A DNA stretch of 64,000 nucleotides from Ancylostoma caninum (GCA_037903475.1 JBAJFG010000152.1:62001-126000), one strand, 5' to 3'; counted from the stretch's first letter, positions 36,101-42,708 are shown. The notes: a model not told the origin generated them from the sequence alone. Numbers and translations are program-made.

Positions 36101-38671
36101 GGTCGTCAAAACGCTCCACGCCTGCTATGGAATCCCTGAACCGTTCGGAGACAATGATGCCGACACCATTTCTTGTACCTGGGCTACCATTGTAGACGAT
36201 TTTGAATCCGCACCCGATGTCCTTGGATTTGCTGCCAGACCACCTCGTCTCCTGCACCGCACACAAGTCGATTCGACGGCGCTGCAGTGCTGCTGCCAGT
36301 TCAAATGAACGGCCTGTCAACGTGCCGACGTTCAAAGTAGCAATACGCGTCTTGGCCACGTTGTTATCCTTAACGACTCGCCTGCTTGCCCCCCGATGCC
36401 GCCGTTCGCGAAGCATCGGGGACCCTCGCATATTATTGTCCACACTCACCGGGCCCCGCGAGTGGGCGTCGATTCCCGCGTACGCCGTAGCCTTCTTCTT
36501 GAATCCATTTGACGTCATGATCCATTAGATGTGACGTGGGGTGTTCGTCAGCCGGCCTGTCACTACGGCCTGTCGCCGGCATTCGAATGACGAGGAGAAG
36601 GATTCCCCCCGTGGACAAGGGACTTATTTGTTAGAGGCGGCCCCTACTCGCCTCTCATGCGCTTCCCAGTCGTTAGAATGCGAGCTTTTGGCCAAATCCG
36701 AACTGCAGGATACAGCCCACACAAAGCATTTGCACACACCCACGCGCGTGAGTGCATGTTCACACTTATATGCCGGCCGTATGAATCGAATCCAGCACTG
36801 CCGAACTAAGGAGTCCATCCCCTAGCTCTACCCGCGTCGCAGGGCAAGCGCATGGCATTTCTCATTCTTATAACTACCACGCGCTAACCAGCTGCGCCAA
36901 TGAGCATGGCCAAAATTTCGAGATTTTTCTTCACAAAATTTTATTCCTGTTACTGTTGATCCCACTGAATGAGGAACGGTGGAGAACGAGCATGGAAATA
37001 GCATTGTACTCGATCTTGTGTTGCATAGCGCAGTGGCAATGAGTTTTCCGTCAGGCGCAAGGTATCGGTTTCGAATCCTGCAGGCGCTAACTCTTTTGTG
37101 AACGGTTTTTCCGGCAAGAAACTTTTGCAGATTGTTTTCCCAAGCTGTTCTGGCTTCATGGAGGGACGGCAAAAATTTTGCTCCATGGGAGGATCGAACT
37201 CCCGACCTCGGCATTTCTCATTCTTATAAGTACCACGCGCTAACCAGCTGCGCCAATGGAGCATGGCCAAAATTTCGAGATTTTTCTTCACAAAATTTTA
37301 TTCCTGTTACTGTTGATCCCACTGAATGAGGAACGATGGAGAACGAGCATGGAAATAGCATTGTACTCGATCTTTTGTTGCATAGCGCAGTGGCAATGAG
37401 TTTTCCGTCAGGCGCAAGGTATCGGTTTCGAATCCTGCAGGCGCTAACTCTTTTGTGAACGGTTTTTCCGGCGAGAAACTTTTGCAGATTGTTTTCCCAA
37501 GCTGTTCTGGCTTCATGGAGGGACGGCAAAAATTTTGCTCCATGGGAGGATCGAACTCCCGACCTCGGCATTTCTCATTCTTATAAGTACCACGCGCTAA
37601 CCAGCTGCGCCAATGGAGCATGGCCAAAATTTCGAGATTTTTCTTCACAAAATTTTATTCCTGTTACTGTTGATCCCACTGAATGAGGAACGATGGAGAA
37701 CGAGCATGGAAATAGCATTGTGCTCGATCTTGTGTTGCATAGCGCAGTGGCAATGAGTTTTCCGTCAGGCGCAAGGTATCGGGTTCGAATCCTGCAGGCG
37801 CTAACTCTTTTGTGAACTGTTTTTCCGGCGCGAAACTTTTGCAGATTGTTTTCCCAAGCTGTTCTGGCTTCATGGAGGGACGGCAAAAATTTTGCTCCAT
37901 GGGAGGATCGAACTCCCGACCTCGGCATTTCTCGTTCTTATAAGTACCACGCGCTAACCAGCTGCGCCAATGGAGCATGGCCAAAATTTCGAGATTTTTC
38001 TTCACAAAATTTTATTCCTGTTACTGTTGATCCCACTGAATGAGGAACGATGGAGAACGAGCATGGAAATAGCATTGTACTCGATCTTGTGTTGCATAGC
38101 GCAGTGGCAATGAGTTTTCCGTCAAGCCCAAGGTATCGGGTTCGAATCCTGCAGGCGCCCACTCTTTTGTGAACGGTTTTTCTGGCGAGAAACTTTTGCA
38201 GTTTGTTTTTCCAAGCTGTTCTGGCTTCATGGAGGGACGGCAAAAATTTTGCTCCATGAGAGGGTCGAATTCCCGACCTCGGCATTTCTTATTCTTGTAA
38301 GTGACGTATGGCAGGTGGCTTCCTAACAACTTTAATGCCATTATTCAATTCAGCATCTCTCAATCCGCGGAGAGCAGTCAAGAGAGAGGCTGTTAGCAAT
38401 GATGCAAATAAAAAATTTTGGCAACTTTAGGATACTACTGATCTCGTCTACATTGGACAACGTAAGAGAGTGGAACTGGTCAGGTGGTGCAGTGTGCTTT
38501 CATCCAGAGGCCGAGCAGAAAGAATAGATATTATTGCAAGGTAAACTCTTTTTGTTTCCGATTGGTTAATTCCAGGCATCACAATGCTTCTTCAGGATTA
38601 TATTCCCGATCGCCTTCATCATGTTCAATTTCGCTTACTGGAGTATATATCTGGATAACAACGAAGTCTAG
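12064..38671 (+). CDS. Glutamate-gated-chloride-channel-like Cys-loop receptor subunit (16 exons)
   Basis: This is a subunit of a pentameric Cys-loop channel in the plasma membrane. Exons read by eye: 12064-12143, 14869-14999, 15123-15190, 17475-17543, 17603-17725, 18951-19003, 19258-19340, 19404-19541, 21703-21894, 21946-22014, 22076-22142, 22174-22327, 22867-23004, 38431-38461, 38510-38540, 38596-38671. All have GT/AG ends and matching phases, giving about 500 aa. Visible are a signal peptide (residues 1 to about 20), an N-glycosylation site at N68, the LWIPDTFF motif, the Cys loop C182-C196, a second loop C242-C253 with SKTNTGEYSC (typical of GluCls), M1 near 264-287, M2 near 296-314, M3 near 325-348 and M4 near 477-495, ending in TAG. 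Pore residues are odd: the usual PAR is AAR, 2' is Pro and 6' is Val. The family call is firm. The ligand and exact orthologue (a glc-type gene) are not settled. Exon 15 uses the second of two adjacent AGs, the least certain boundary. Confidence 0.85.
12144..14868 (+). other. Intron 1 of the channel gene
   Basis: A 2.7-kb intron with GTAAGG donor and TTTCAG acceptor. I see no nested gene or complete transposon in it. Open frames on both strands are short and unrecognised. Confidence 0.55.
15732..17201. mobile_element. Non-autonomous hAT-like DNA transposon, copy 2
   Basis: This is homologous along its whole length to 501-2086. It begins CAGAGCCAAGC and ends GCTTGATCCTG, and is flanked by a perfect 8-bp duplication, TTCATTGC, at 15724-15731 and 17202-17209. 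The right arm contains the tRNA-like promoter segment on the - strand (near 16905-16980, B box GGTTCGATTCC). It lies in intron 3 of the channel gene. The different target duplication shows independent transposition, not segmental duplication. Confidence 0.8.
16213..16633. repeat. Inner inverted-repeat module, copy 2
   Basis: It starts TTGGGAGCTCGATG and ends with the imperfect inverse CAGCTCCCAA. It is equivalent to 1120-1543 but more diverged, with two mismatches in the right terminus. Confidence 0.5.
19882..20164. mobile_element. hAT-type MITE with G-run and C-run ends, copy 1
   Basis: Terminal inverted repeats are CAGTGGCGGACGCAG and its complement. A perfect 8-bp duplication, ATAGGAGG, flanks it at 19874-19881 and 20165-20172. 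Inside are a G-rich block, a very AT-rich centre and a C homopolymer. No coding capacity. It lies in intron 8 of the channel gene. A near-identical copy is at 49896-50164. Confidence 0.85.
20481..20560 (+). repeat. tRNA-like (SINE-type) promoter segment
   Basis: TGGCGTAGTGGT resembles a tRNA A box and GGGTCCAATTCCC about 35 bases on resembles a B box, but no full cloverleaf forms. It is probably a decayed tRNA-derived SINE inside intron 8 of the channel gene. Confidence 0.35.
22328..22866 (+). other. Intron 12 of the channel gene
   Basis: It contains a G-rich run near 22490-22516 and a C-rich run near 22703-22718 that could pair as imperfect inverted repeats, perhaps a small MITE. The acceptor is TTATTCCAG. 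Nothing coding is supported between the donor and acceptor. Confidence 0.4.
23273..23344 (+). repeat. tRNA-like sequence, first of about 32 copies (one per unit)
   Basis: It reads GTTGTATAGCGCAGTGG and ends GGTTCGAATCCTGCAGGCGC. The A box (TAGCGCAGTGG) and B box (GGTTCGAATCC) are good pol III promoter matches, and a TTTT run follows. The D and anticodon stems do not pair and the acceptor pairs only in part, so I do not call a functional tRNA. Equivalent copies lie 159 bases upstream of each tRNA-Ile end in every unit, for example 23630-23701 and 23987-24058. It may be a degenerate tRNA or a tRNA-derived element that amplified with the array. Confidence 0.5.
23432..23515 (-). tRNA. tRNA-Ile(UAU), copy 1, one stem mismatch
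   Basis: The first unit has A instead of T at position 39, which breaks the last anticodon-stem pair. The 7-bp acceptor stem, D arm and T arm are otherwise perfect. Confidence 0.6.
23789..23872 (-). tRNA. tRNA-Ile(UAU), copy 2, one stem mismatch
   Basis: It shares the A39 change with copy 1, linking the two leftmost units. Confidence 0.6.
24146..24229 (-). tRNA. tRNA-Ile(UAU), copy 3, intact reference copy
   Basis: Read on the - strand: acceptor GCTCCAT pairs with ATGGAGC (7 bp), discriminator A, D stem GCGC/GCGC, anticodon stem TGGTA/TGCCG, loop CTTATAA with anticodon TAT, variable loop AGGTC, T arm GGGAG-TTCGATC-CTCCC. A 10-nt intron (AGAATGAGAA) sits after position 37, the canonical place. 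A TTTTT terminator begins three bases after the discriminator. It is a class I tRNA without a long variable arm. Confidence 0.9.
24503..24586 (-). tRNA. tRNA-Ile(UAU), copy 4, intact
   Basis: All stems and the 10-nt intron match copy 3. Confidence 0.88.
24861..24944 (-). tRNA. tRNA-Ile(UAU), copy 5, intact
   Basis: Same body as copy 3. The base 5' of the gene differs (CAGGG flank on +), outside the mature tRNA. Confidence 0.88.
25283..25366 (-). tRNA. tRNA-Ile(UAU), copy 6, intact
   Basis: Intact body. The unit before it is lengthened by the 65-bp partial reduplication. Confidence 0.88.
25705..25788 (-). tRNA. tRNA-Ile(UAU), copy 7, intact
   Basis: Intact body. Its unit also carries the 65-bp reduplication, so copies 6 and 7 probably arose by a unit duplication. 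Confidence 0.88.
26062..26142 (-). pseudogene. tRNA-Ile copy 8, 5' acceptor strand deleted
   Basis: Six bases (GAGCAT on +) at the 5' end of the gene are missing, so the acceptor stem cannot form. The rest is intact. Confidence 0.8.
26412..26495 (-). tRNA. tRNA-Ile(UAU), copy 9, intact
   Basis: Intact body between two deleted copies. Confidence 0.88.
26769..26849 (-). pseudogene. tRNA-Ile copy 10, 5' acceptor strand deleted
   Basis: It has exactly the same 6-base deletion as copy 8, 707 bases away. This implies duplication of a two-unit block. Confidence 0.8.
27119..27202 (-). tRNA. tRNA-Ile(UAU), copy 11, C33 variant
   Basis: Stems are intact, but position 33, almost always U in tRNAs, is C. 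Confidence 0.6.
27476..27559 (-). tRNA. tRNA-Ile(UAU), copy 12, C33 variant
   Basis: It shares the C33 change with its neighbour, copy 11. Confidence 0.6.
27833..27916 (-). tRNA. tRNA-Ile(UAU), copy 13, intact, intron variant
   Basis: The only change is A to G inside the 10-nt intron (AGAATGGGAA). Confidence 0.85.
28190..28273 (-). tRNA. tRNA-Ile(UAU), copy 14, intact, intron variant
   Basis: Same intron variant as copy 13. Confidence 0.85.
28547..28630 (-). tRNA. tRNA-Ile(UAU), copy 15, intact
   Basis: Body identical to copy 3. Confidence 0.88.
28904..28987 (-). tRNA. tRNA-Ile(UAU), copy 16, intact
   Basis: Body identical to copy 3. One base differs just beyond the terminator. Confidence 0.88.
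29230..29281 (-). pseudogene. tRNA-Ile copy 17, T arm and 3' acceptor missing
   Basis: A deletion of about 78 bases removes the 3' half of the gene and its terminator. The 5' half and part of the intron remain. This unit also has the edge-type spacer (GCAGTTTGTTTT). Confidence 0.8.
29555..29637 (-). pseudogene. tRNA-Ile copy 18, one base missing in acceptor
   Basis: One base of the 5' acceptor strand is deleted (AATGAGC on + instead of AATGGAGC). A shortened stem might still form. Confidence 0.6.
29911..29994 (-). tRNA. tRNA-Ile(UAU), copy 19, intact
   Basis: Body identical to copy 3. Confidence 0.88.
30266..30349 (-). tRNA. tRNA-Ile(UAU), copy 20, intact
   Basis: Intact body. Small deletions lie in the spacer upstream (GCGAAAACT). 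Confidence 0.88.
30623..30706 (-). tRNA. tRNA-Ile(UAU), copy 21, intact
   Basis: Body identical to copy 3. Confidence 0.88.
30980..31062 (-). pseudogene. tRNA-Ile copy 22, several lesions
   Basis: It has a T-stem mismatch at position 49, G at position 32, and the one-base acceptor deletion. Its flanking variants match both sides of the LINE insertion, so it looks like a sister of the interrupted copy. Confidence 0.7.
31336..31419 (-). tRNA. tRNA-Ile(UAU), copy 23, intact
   Basis: Body identical to copy 3. Confidence 0.88.
31693..31776 (-). tRNA. tRNA-Ile(UAU), copy 24, intact
   Basis: Body identical to copy 3. Confidence 0.88.
32050..32132 (-). pseudogene. tRNA-Ile copy 25, one base missing in acceptor
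   Basis: It carries the same deletion as copy 18, 2495 bases away, within a longer block of shared variants. Confidence 0.6.
32406..32489 (-). tRNA. tRNA-Ile(UAU), copy 26, intact
   Basis: Body identical to copy 3. Confidence 0.88.
32763..32846 (-). tRNA. tRNA-Ile(UAU), copy 27, intact
   Basis: Body identical to copy 3. Confidence 0.88.
33120..33203 (-). tRNA. tRNA-Ile(UAU), copy 28, intact, intron variant
   Basis: One change, inside the intron (AGAACGAGAA). Confidence 0.85.
33477..33516 (-). pseudogene. tRNA-Ile copy 29, 3' part, split by the LINE
   Basis: The T arm and 3' acceptor strand are present. The gene stops at the LINE junction in the intron and anticodon-stem region. The 5' part is at 36854-36905. 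Confidence 0.85.
33517..36853 (-). mobile_element. Full-length RTE-type non-LTR retrotransposon
   Basis: About 3.34 kb, in - orientation. The 9-bp target GGCATTTCT is duplicated at 33508-33516 and 36854-36862. The 3' end (left side) is an AAG/GAA trinucleotide run rather than poly(A), as is usual in the RTE clade. It carries one long ORF (33531-36518) and about 335 bases of 5' leader. It is inserted inside a tRNA-Ile copy of the array, which itself lies in an intron of the channel gene. The intact ORF and clean target duplication suggest a recent insertion. Confidence 0.92.
33531..36518 (-). CDS. RTE-type endonuclease/reverse transcriptase polyprotein
   Basis: A single uninterrupted 995-aa ORF that nicks target DNA and primes reverse transcription of its own RNA. 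The N-terminal half is an APE-type endonuclease: LNVGTLTG (62-69), the catalytic Glu of VQETRW (E90), AYAP (158-161), GDLNGH (D195, N197), QIDYVL (D261) and SQHRP (H288). The reverse transcriptase follows: NYRPIRLLS (582-590), [12 protein letters not shown] (D650), [10 protein letters not shown] (706-715) and the YADD box (739-742). The C-terminal region, with LRWFGHVLR near 911-919, is typical of RTE proteins. No catalytic residue I can check is missing. The first Met is taken as the start, and no further upstream Met lies in this frame. Relics of related elements occur at 55342-57540. Confidence 0.92.
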   Translation of the reverse strand: MTSNGFKKKATAYAGIDAHSRGPVSVDNNMRGSPMLRERRHRGASRRVVKDNNVAKTRIATLNVGTLTGRSFELAAALQRRRIDLCAVQETRWSGSKSKDIGCGFKIVYNGSPGTRNGVGIIVSERFRDSIAGVERFDDRLMKIVVVTLERRIHFFSAYAPQTGCSDRAKDDFWALIDEKTAAVPPEDTVIIAGDLNGHVGSTKDGYRCHGGFGYGVRNEDGERILDYAESHNLVITNTRFRKRPSHLVSFYSGSNTTQIDYVLVRYQDQKLVTDAKVVPYETVASQHRPLICTMKITPPNKKRVERCGPARIKWWRLREKEIAVISHIQLPPITNVDETWQKVTDAVLATARSELGTTRPDRRKIDRKTWLWTEEVRAKVREKKRLYHSFLDNKTTDNWRSYREAKRAAKKAVAAAKAAHYDEVCKKLDSRDGERFIYRLAKSRQRQADDVEKFHGVNDEQGHLLMDHKKVMQRWKDYFEKVSTEEFAHPSVPEVPPTSGPVQPITIEETMYALKRMKPGKATGPDDMAAELWKSQCWNSADWLTKFFNLVIAEKKVPVDWQRSTTIPIWKGKGSPADCANYRPIRLLSHTMKIFERIIDRRFREIVQLSPNQCGFVPGCGTTDAIHAARLLIEKHREKKRPLHLAFLDLEKAFDRVPHEVIWYALRLHGIPEELIEWVRILYADHRSKVQAAAGTSTEFPITVGVHQGSALSPLLFIVVMDAITKELHRPAPWTLLYADDVMLASEDKGELERQTQAWSDQLARFGLRLNVKKTEYLTTDEHESGTIKVNGTDLPRAATFKYLGSVVSSDGSLVHEITARVAAAWLKGRSLTGVLCDKDIPDRLKSKIYRTVVRPVALYGAECWPATKEMERRISVTEMRMLRWMGGFRQLDRICNQDIRQRFGVAAIADKLREARLRWFGHVLRADGDKVCRIGFDVEVPGKRPKGRPKQRWLDTVHGDLKTAGIHPDQAHDRALWRQKISNADPAAKREKR
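36854..36905 (-). pseudogene. tRNA-Ile copy 29, 5' part, split by the LINE
   Basis: It carries the anticodon, D arm and 5' acceptor strand. It has G32 and the one-base acceptor deletion, the same lesions as copy 22. Confidence 0.8.
37179..37262 (-). tRNA. tRNA-Ile(UAU), copy 30, intact
   Basis: Body identical to copy 3. It is the first complete unit right of the LINE. Confidence 0.88.
37536..37619 (-). tRNA. tRNA-Ile(UAU), copy 31, intact
   Basis: Body identical to copy 3. Confidence 0.88.
37893..37976 (-). tRNA. tRNA-Ile(UAU), copy 32, intact, intron variant
   Basis: Same intron change as copy 28 (AGAACGAGAA). Confidence 0.85.
38250..38303 (-). pseudogene. tRNA-Ile copy 33, array edge, truncated
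   Basis: Substitutions lie in the T arm and the 5' half is lost. Sequence diverges from the unit after about 38300, marking the right edge of the array. Confidence 0.75.
38431..38671 (+). CDS. Exons 14-16 of the channel gene: end of cytoplasmic loop and M4
   Basis: Three short exons (38431-38461, 38510-38540, 38596-38671) restore the reading frame left at 23004. The last encodes [20 protein letters not shown], a typical M4 segment of Cys-loop receptors, then five residues and TAG. Their presence shows that the tRNA array and LINE lie inside the gene, not beyond its end. Confidence 0.8.
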
Positions 38672-39238
38672 ACGCCGATTTTCAACTTTTCTGCACTTTC
38701 TTGTTATTGACAGATTTTGTTCTTTGATAAAAATTTATATTATTTCGATATTCGTGCTCTTGAAGCCAGCTAAAGCGGTATGTCGCAGTTGCCACATATT
38801 CAAGTTTCTAGTAGTTCGTACACATTTTTACAGTTTCACCCTGATCATCCAGATCTTACCACATGTTCGTTTTTCATGCACTCAGCTGAGCCTAGACAGA
38901 ATGTAGGTACAAAAGCTACCACCAAAGAAGGGGCAGCCATAAATTTTGAGTCAAAGGAGAAGCGAGGCTGGGCGTACCCTTGTAGGCTGTTTTAAAATGT
39001 ACTAGCCGAAATATGTGACATAAAGGAGCCCCGAACACTTGCATTCGCAGTTCTTTCAACCACCATCCAGACAAGTATTATACAATAACTTCCATAGATG
39101 GGTGTAATTTCCCTAAAAACAACCAGGTGTATAAATAATTGGATACAAAATGCTATCAAAGCATCGATTATACTTATGAAGAAGTTCTTTTGTTGCAGAA
39201 AATCGGTGTGAGGTCTTGAATATTCGCAGTTTTCCAAC
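38672..39238. other. 3' flank of the channel gene, nothing else seen
   Basis: Presumed 3' UTR and intergenic sequence. ATAAAAATTTATATTATT near 38727 is AT-rich, but I do not assign a polyadenylation site. Confidence 0.4.
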
Positions 39239-39240
39239 TA

Positions 39241-39763
39241 CGGGTGGCTGATAAGTATTGGCGCGCACAAAAACTCTGTTTTTCGAAAATGTGCGCTCTC
39301 GATCTGAATTTTTCTAACCCGTCAAAGAGGAGCAGTTCAAATAACACTATATAAATGAGTTTGTACAAGTTTCAAAAGTGCAACTGCAGAAATAGTGATG
39401 TGCCGCAAGTTACCCTAACCTAGTTCGTCCACCTCTCCGTAAATTAAGATCGTCTAAAAAGGGAAGGTTGTTGCTTGTCAACTTCCGTAAGGTTAAGCCC
39501 TGAACGAGGAAATCGAGTGGGTCATGATCGAGAGTGATCCAAGGCCTTTCATCCTCTGCTAAACAGGACCCAGGTATAGGGGCATATATGAAAGTCAATG
39601 TCGATTTTCTACATGTACAGGAATCCAGCCCTGCTGGAAGGTTTTATAGCAGTCATTTTCTTCCTAGAGGACAACATTTTTGGCCAATGATTCATCTCGG
39701 TATAAATCAAAGTTTGACAAAAGTCAATTTCAAACGACGCGCCAATACTTTTCAGCCACCCTG
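39241..39763. mobile_element. Mariner-type inverted-repeat element, no transposase
   Basis: Imperfect terminal inverted repeats of about 26 bases: the left is CGGGTGGCTGATAAGTATTG, the right is the inverse CAATACTTTTCAGCCACCCTG. TA precedes the left end. The 523-bp length and lack of coding frame suggest an internally deleted Tc1/mariner derivative. Confidence 0.6.
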
Positions 39764-39767
39764 TTTA

Positions 39768-40640
39768 TACTTATGTTTCGCCGATCCGCTACCTCCTCAC
39801 AGGGACATGGGTCCCCAAGATGTCGAACAGCGATGAGCAGTGGAGGTGTATCCTCTAGTAATATCTCCGAGCTGAGGAGTAGACTTTCCCTGCCAACTGG
39901 AGAGCTTGCCAGGACCAAATACTGTCAGGATTCTCCACCATATTGACAGCACTTATCGCTTCCCCAAGTCCATTATCTGCGGTGATAGCGGAACACGTAC
40001 TCAGTACGAAAAATTCTACTTAGCCACAGAATTGTTATGGTTCAGCTTACCTTGAAGTATTTTTTTCAGTTTTCCTTTGTATTCACACGCTATGTGCAGC
40101 CGCTACATCGTTCCGTTGCATTCGTTGTGGGGCCTGTCTTCCTCCATCTTTTCCTCACTCTCTGCGTCGCCTCCCGCGGTCACTGTCTCTACTCTGTTGA
40201 GATTTTTGTTTCTCATTTCCACATGAGTTGCATATTACTCGATCGGTTTGCTCATCCGAGTGCGGCTGTATTCTATTCTCGCCAATTACAGTAGTTAAAA
40301 TAAGCAAGTGAGTGGTTCCTATTTATTCAGATGTGGATTGTGGAGGAGAGACAAGTCCCTGGATATCTATTGAGGTAGCGGACGCTATCATGAGAGCCGA
40401 CTTGTCGAAATTTAAGTTTAAGCTGAGAAAGCGAGGAGGATCCCAAGATCCCAAAAGTGCAGGTGTCGTCTTGGTACCCGAACTGCTCGGAAGTAACTCT
40501 TTTCTGTTCTATAGCGGACAAAAGGTGACACCTCCGGAGTTCACAAACGTTAACCATCCAGTTGGTTCGCTGAGTTTGTAACATCCTTTTTAATGGAAAA
40601 TAGTAGAATTTAGTTAACAGGTGACATGCTAATCCACCTG
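39768..40640. other. No gene recognised
   Basis: An 89-codon frame at 40312-40581 (+) has a plausible composition but no motif that I know and no exon context. The rest shows nothing supportable. Confidence 0.35.
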
Positions 40641-41003
40641 AGCCGGTAGTAATCCACCCCGCATGTTGCCAACTCGCGTTGGCATCATGGGTGCGACCTA
40701 GGTAGCAGCTTGGACAATATTAAGACGTCTCAATCCATGAGTATTGCTGGTTCCCCAATTCTAATTCACAAGTATAAAATCCTTTTAACCTACTTAACTC
40801 CCATGCGCAGCGGCTCACACTCTTATTTCTGGTCATCCTTACAATGTGAGTGGAGGATTCGAGGTGGATACGCGGTCGCGAACTCTCTGGCCACCTCGAG
40901 GTGGCAGCCTAGGTGGCAACCCAGGTGGCAGCAAGTCAGAGCGACGAGAGAGTGTGTAAGGAGAGAGGTTCTTCCGTCTGCAGGTCGGACATTTCGGAAA
41001 GTT
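40641..41003 (+). repeat. Dispersed repeat family B, copy 1
   Basis: It begins GCCGGTAGTAATCCACCCCG and includes several AGGTGGCA repeats and a GCAGGTCGGACAT block. The same blocks in the same order occur at 50572-50945. The boundaries and class are unknown. Confidence 0.5.
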
Positions 41004-42708
41004 TCTCGGAAAGTTTGGTTTGAGCCCTGTGTTCCTAATGATTTTTTGCTCGCTAGCCTATTGACACCTTTCTTCTTCTGTTTTTCTTGAATTTTACAGT
41101 GCAATAGAGGTTATTCAGACAACTTGGCCCATCGCGCGCCTGTTGGCAGCGTTTCATTCGCAGGGAACAGCACGTGGTCGTCATTGACCAACAGGACTTA
41201 GTAGGCATCGGGCATGCCGTGCGTTTCATAGTAATAGGATCTCCCCTCCCCCCCCCTCACCTCACCCCAATTTTTTCCACCCGACTTTTCCAGAGACCAT
41301 GGTGTTTTTCCTCTAGTACCGTTACGATCACCACCTAAAGTAACCTAGGTACTTTTGAGCTCACGGCAGCAATCCTAGATTTTTAAACTTCATTTTTCTG
41401 GTTTCGCATCTATTCATAGTCATGACACATCTTTGTGTGTTAACGGGTTTATTAACTGCTGAGTCGGAATTTGAAGATTTTTGTGAGCTTCCACAAGCAT
41501 TCCAAATAGTCTGCCACTACTGTTTCTCACAAGGAATCTGAGGAAATCCGCATCAATAGGCGTCGCGCATCCAAGACTGCTTATTACAATTGCTCAGCCA
41601 CTGGCTGATAATGGCGGCACCCTCCAAGATACCTGATAAGAACTTTCTATGAGTCTGCTTCAGAAATCCAGTTAGCAGAGATCACAGACTGTTGCGTTGG
41701 CTTCGCTAGTTGGCGATCCCAGAGGGCTACACTCGCCAGACATCGCGGTGTTATCGCATTTTCTCTTTAGAACCTGTGAACCAGTTGATCAAATTAGTGG
41801 AAATCCCTCGCACGCACTTCCTGATGTCTGGCGCTGTTGAGCCAGATTTCATCTTGTATCTGCACAGGCCCGCTTCTGTGGAGAAGCATGCCCAAAGACA
41901 CGACAACACCCTGGCAAAAGTTCCTACCACAGTTTCTAGAGTTCCTACTGTTACGCTCTCTTGCTATCTCGATAATAACTGGTCTTATGGTCAAAATTGC
42001 AAATCTGGTGCGCGGCCCCCAAATTTATGAGTAACCACAGTATCTGGAACAAGATATGGGCACTTGGGATTTTTTCACTAAAATTCCTGGATTCCTGCCC
42101 ATTTCTAGACGAGCAGAAACTGGTCCAATTCAGATAGGCAGTCTTGGATGGGGTTTATTGATGCGAATCTCCTCAAAATCATCATAAGGAACAGGAGTGG
42201 CAGACTCTGTGAAATCTCGTTGTGGTCTATGAAAGCTCACAAAAATATTTAAATTCCGTAGTTTCGATTCGGTAGCTAAAAAACCTGTTAAAACACGAAG
42301 GTGTTTTATCTCTGTAAGTTAGGCAAAAGCAAAAAAAAATAAAATTCTAAAACCTAGTGTTAATGTCGTGAGATTGAAGCCTTCCTCCACGTAGGAGAAG
42401 TAATTTCTTTTGATTGGCCCTAGTGGCCGTTGTTAATTGGACGTAGTCGATTCAGTGGAAATGCTTCCTTGAAATAATCTATCTTTAGCAGGTTGTTGTG
42501 GTAACTCAAGTGATAACGGTCTGCCCATGTATAAAAACAGAGTGAAGGGTGGGGTCGATTCAGATACAAATGGACTGGAATGAGGAGGGGAGTACGGACT
42601 GGAATAACGCGCACCTAGGTCACATAGGTAGAAGGAATAGCCGGAACGGGTGCCAGGTCACCATTCATGAAGAAATTCACCTAGGCCGTGACGAACTTCC
42701 TTCTCTGG
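41004..42708. other. No gene recognised
   Basis: Short open frames only, with no convincing splice pattern or RNA gene. Confidence 0.35.

Larger units (their letters stand above)
23265..38303. repeat. Tandem array of ~357-bp units carrying tRNA-Ile genes
   Basis: About 33 head-to-tail units with a usual period of 357 bases (some 350, 356, 358 or 422), interrupted once by a LINE at 33517-36853. Each unit holds a + strand tRNA-like sequence, about 88 bases of spacer, a convergent - strand tRNA-Ile(UAU) gene, and about 114 bases of spacer to the next unit. Two units (near 25080-25110 and 25510-25540) contain a 65-bp partial reduplication. The first and last units are the most diverged, while interior units are nearly identical, as expected under unequal exchange or gene conversion. 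Variants are linked in blocks: GGGTTCGAATCC travels with GCGCGAAAC or GCGAGAAAC, and GGTTTCGAATCC mostly with GCAAGAAAC. The whole array lies in intron 13 of the channel gene. Confidence 0.95.

Noticed and set aside
33979..36528. Open frames of 60-122 codons on + across the LINE
   Set aside because: They are antisense shadows of the 995-codon RTE ORF.
23265..38303. CRISPR-like array
   Set aside because: The period is 357 bases with no unique spacers, the content is tRNA genes, and the host is eukaryotic.
23209..38341. Dozens of 60-206-codon open frames on both strands in the array
   Set aside because: They repeat every unit, overlap each other and the tRNA genes on both strands, and change frame when units lose bases. 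They are by-products of the tandem repeat.
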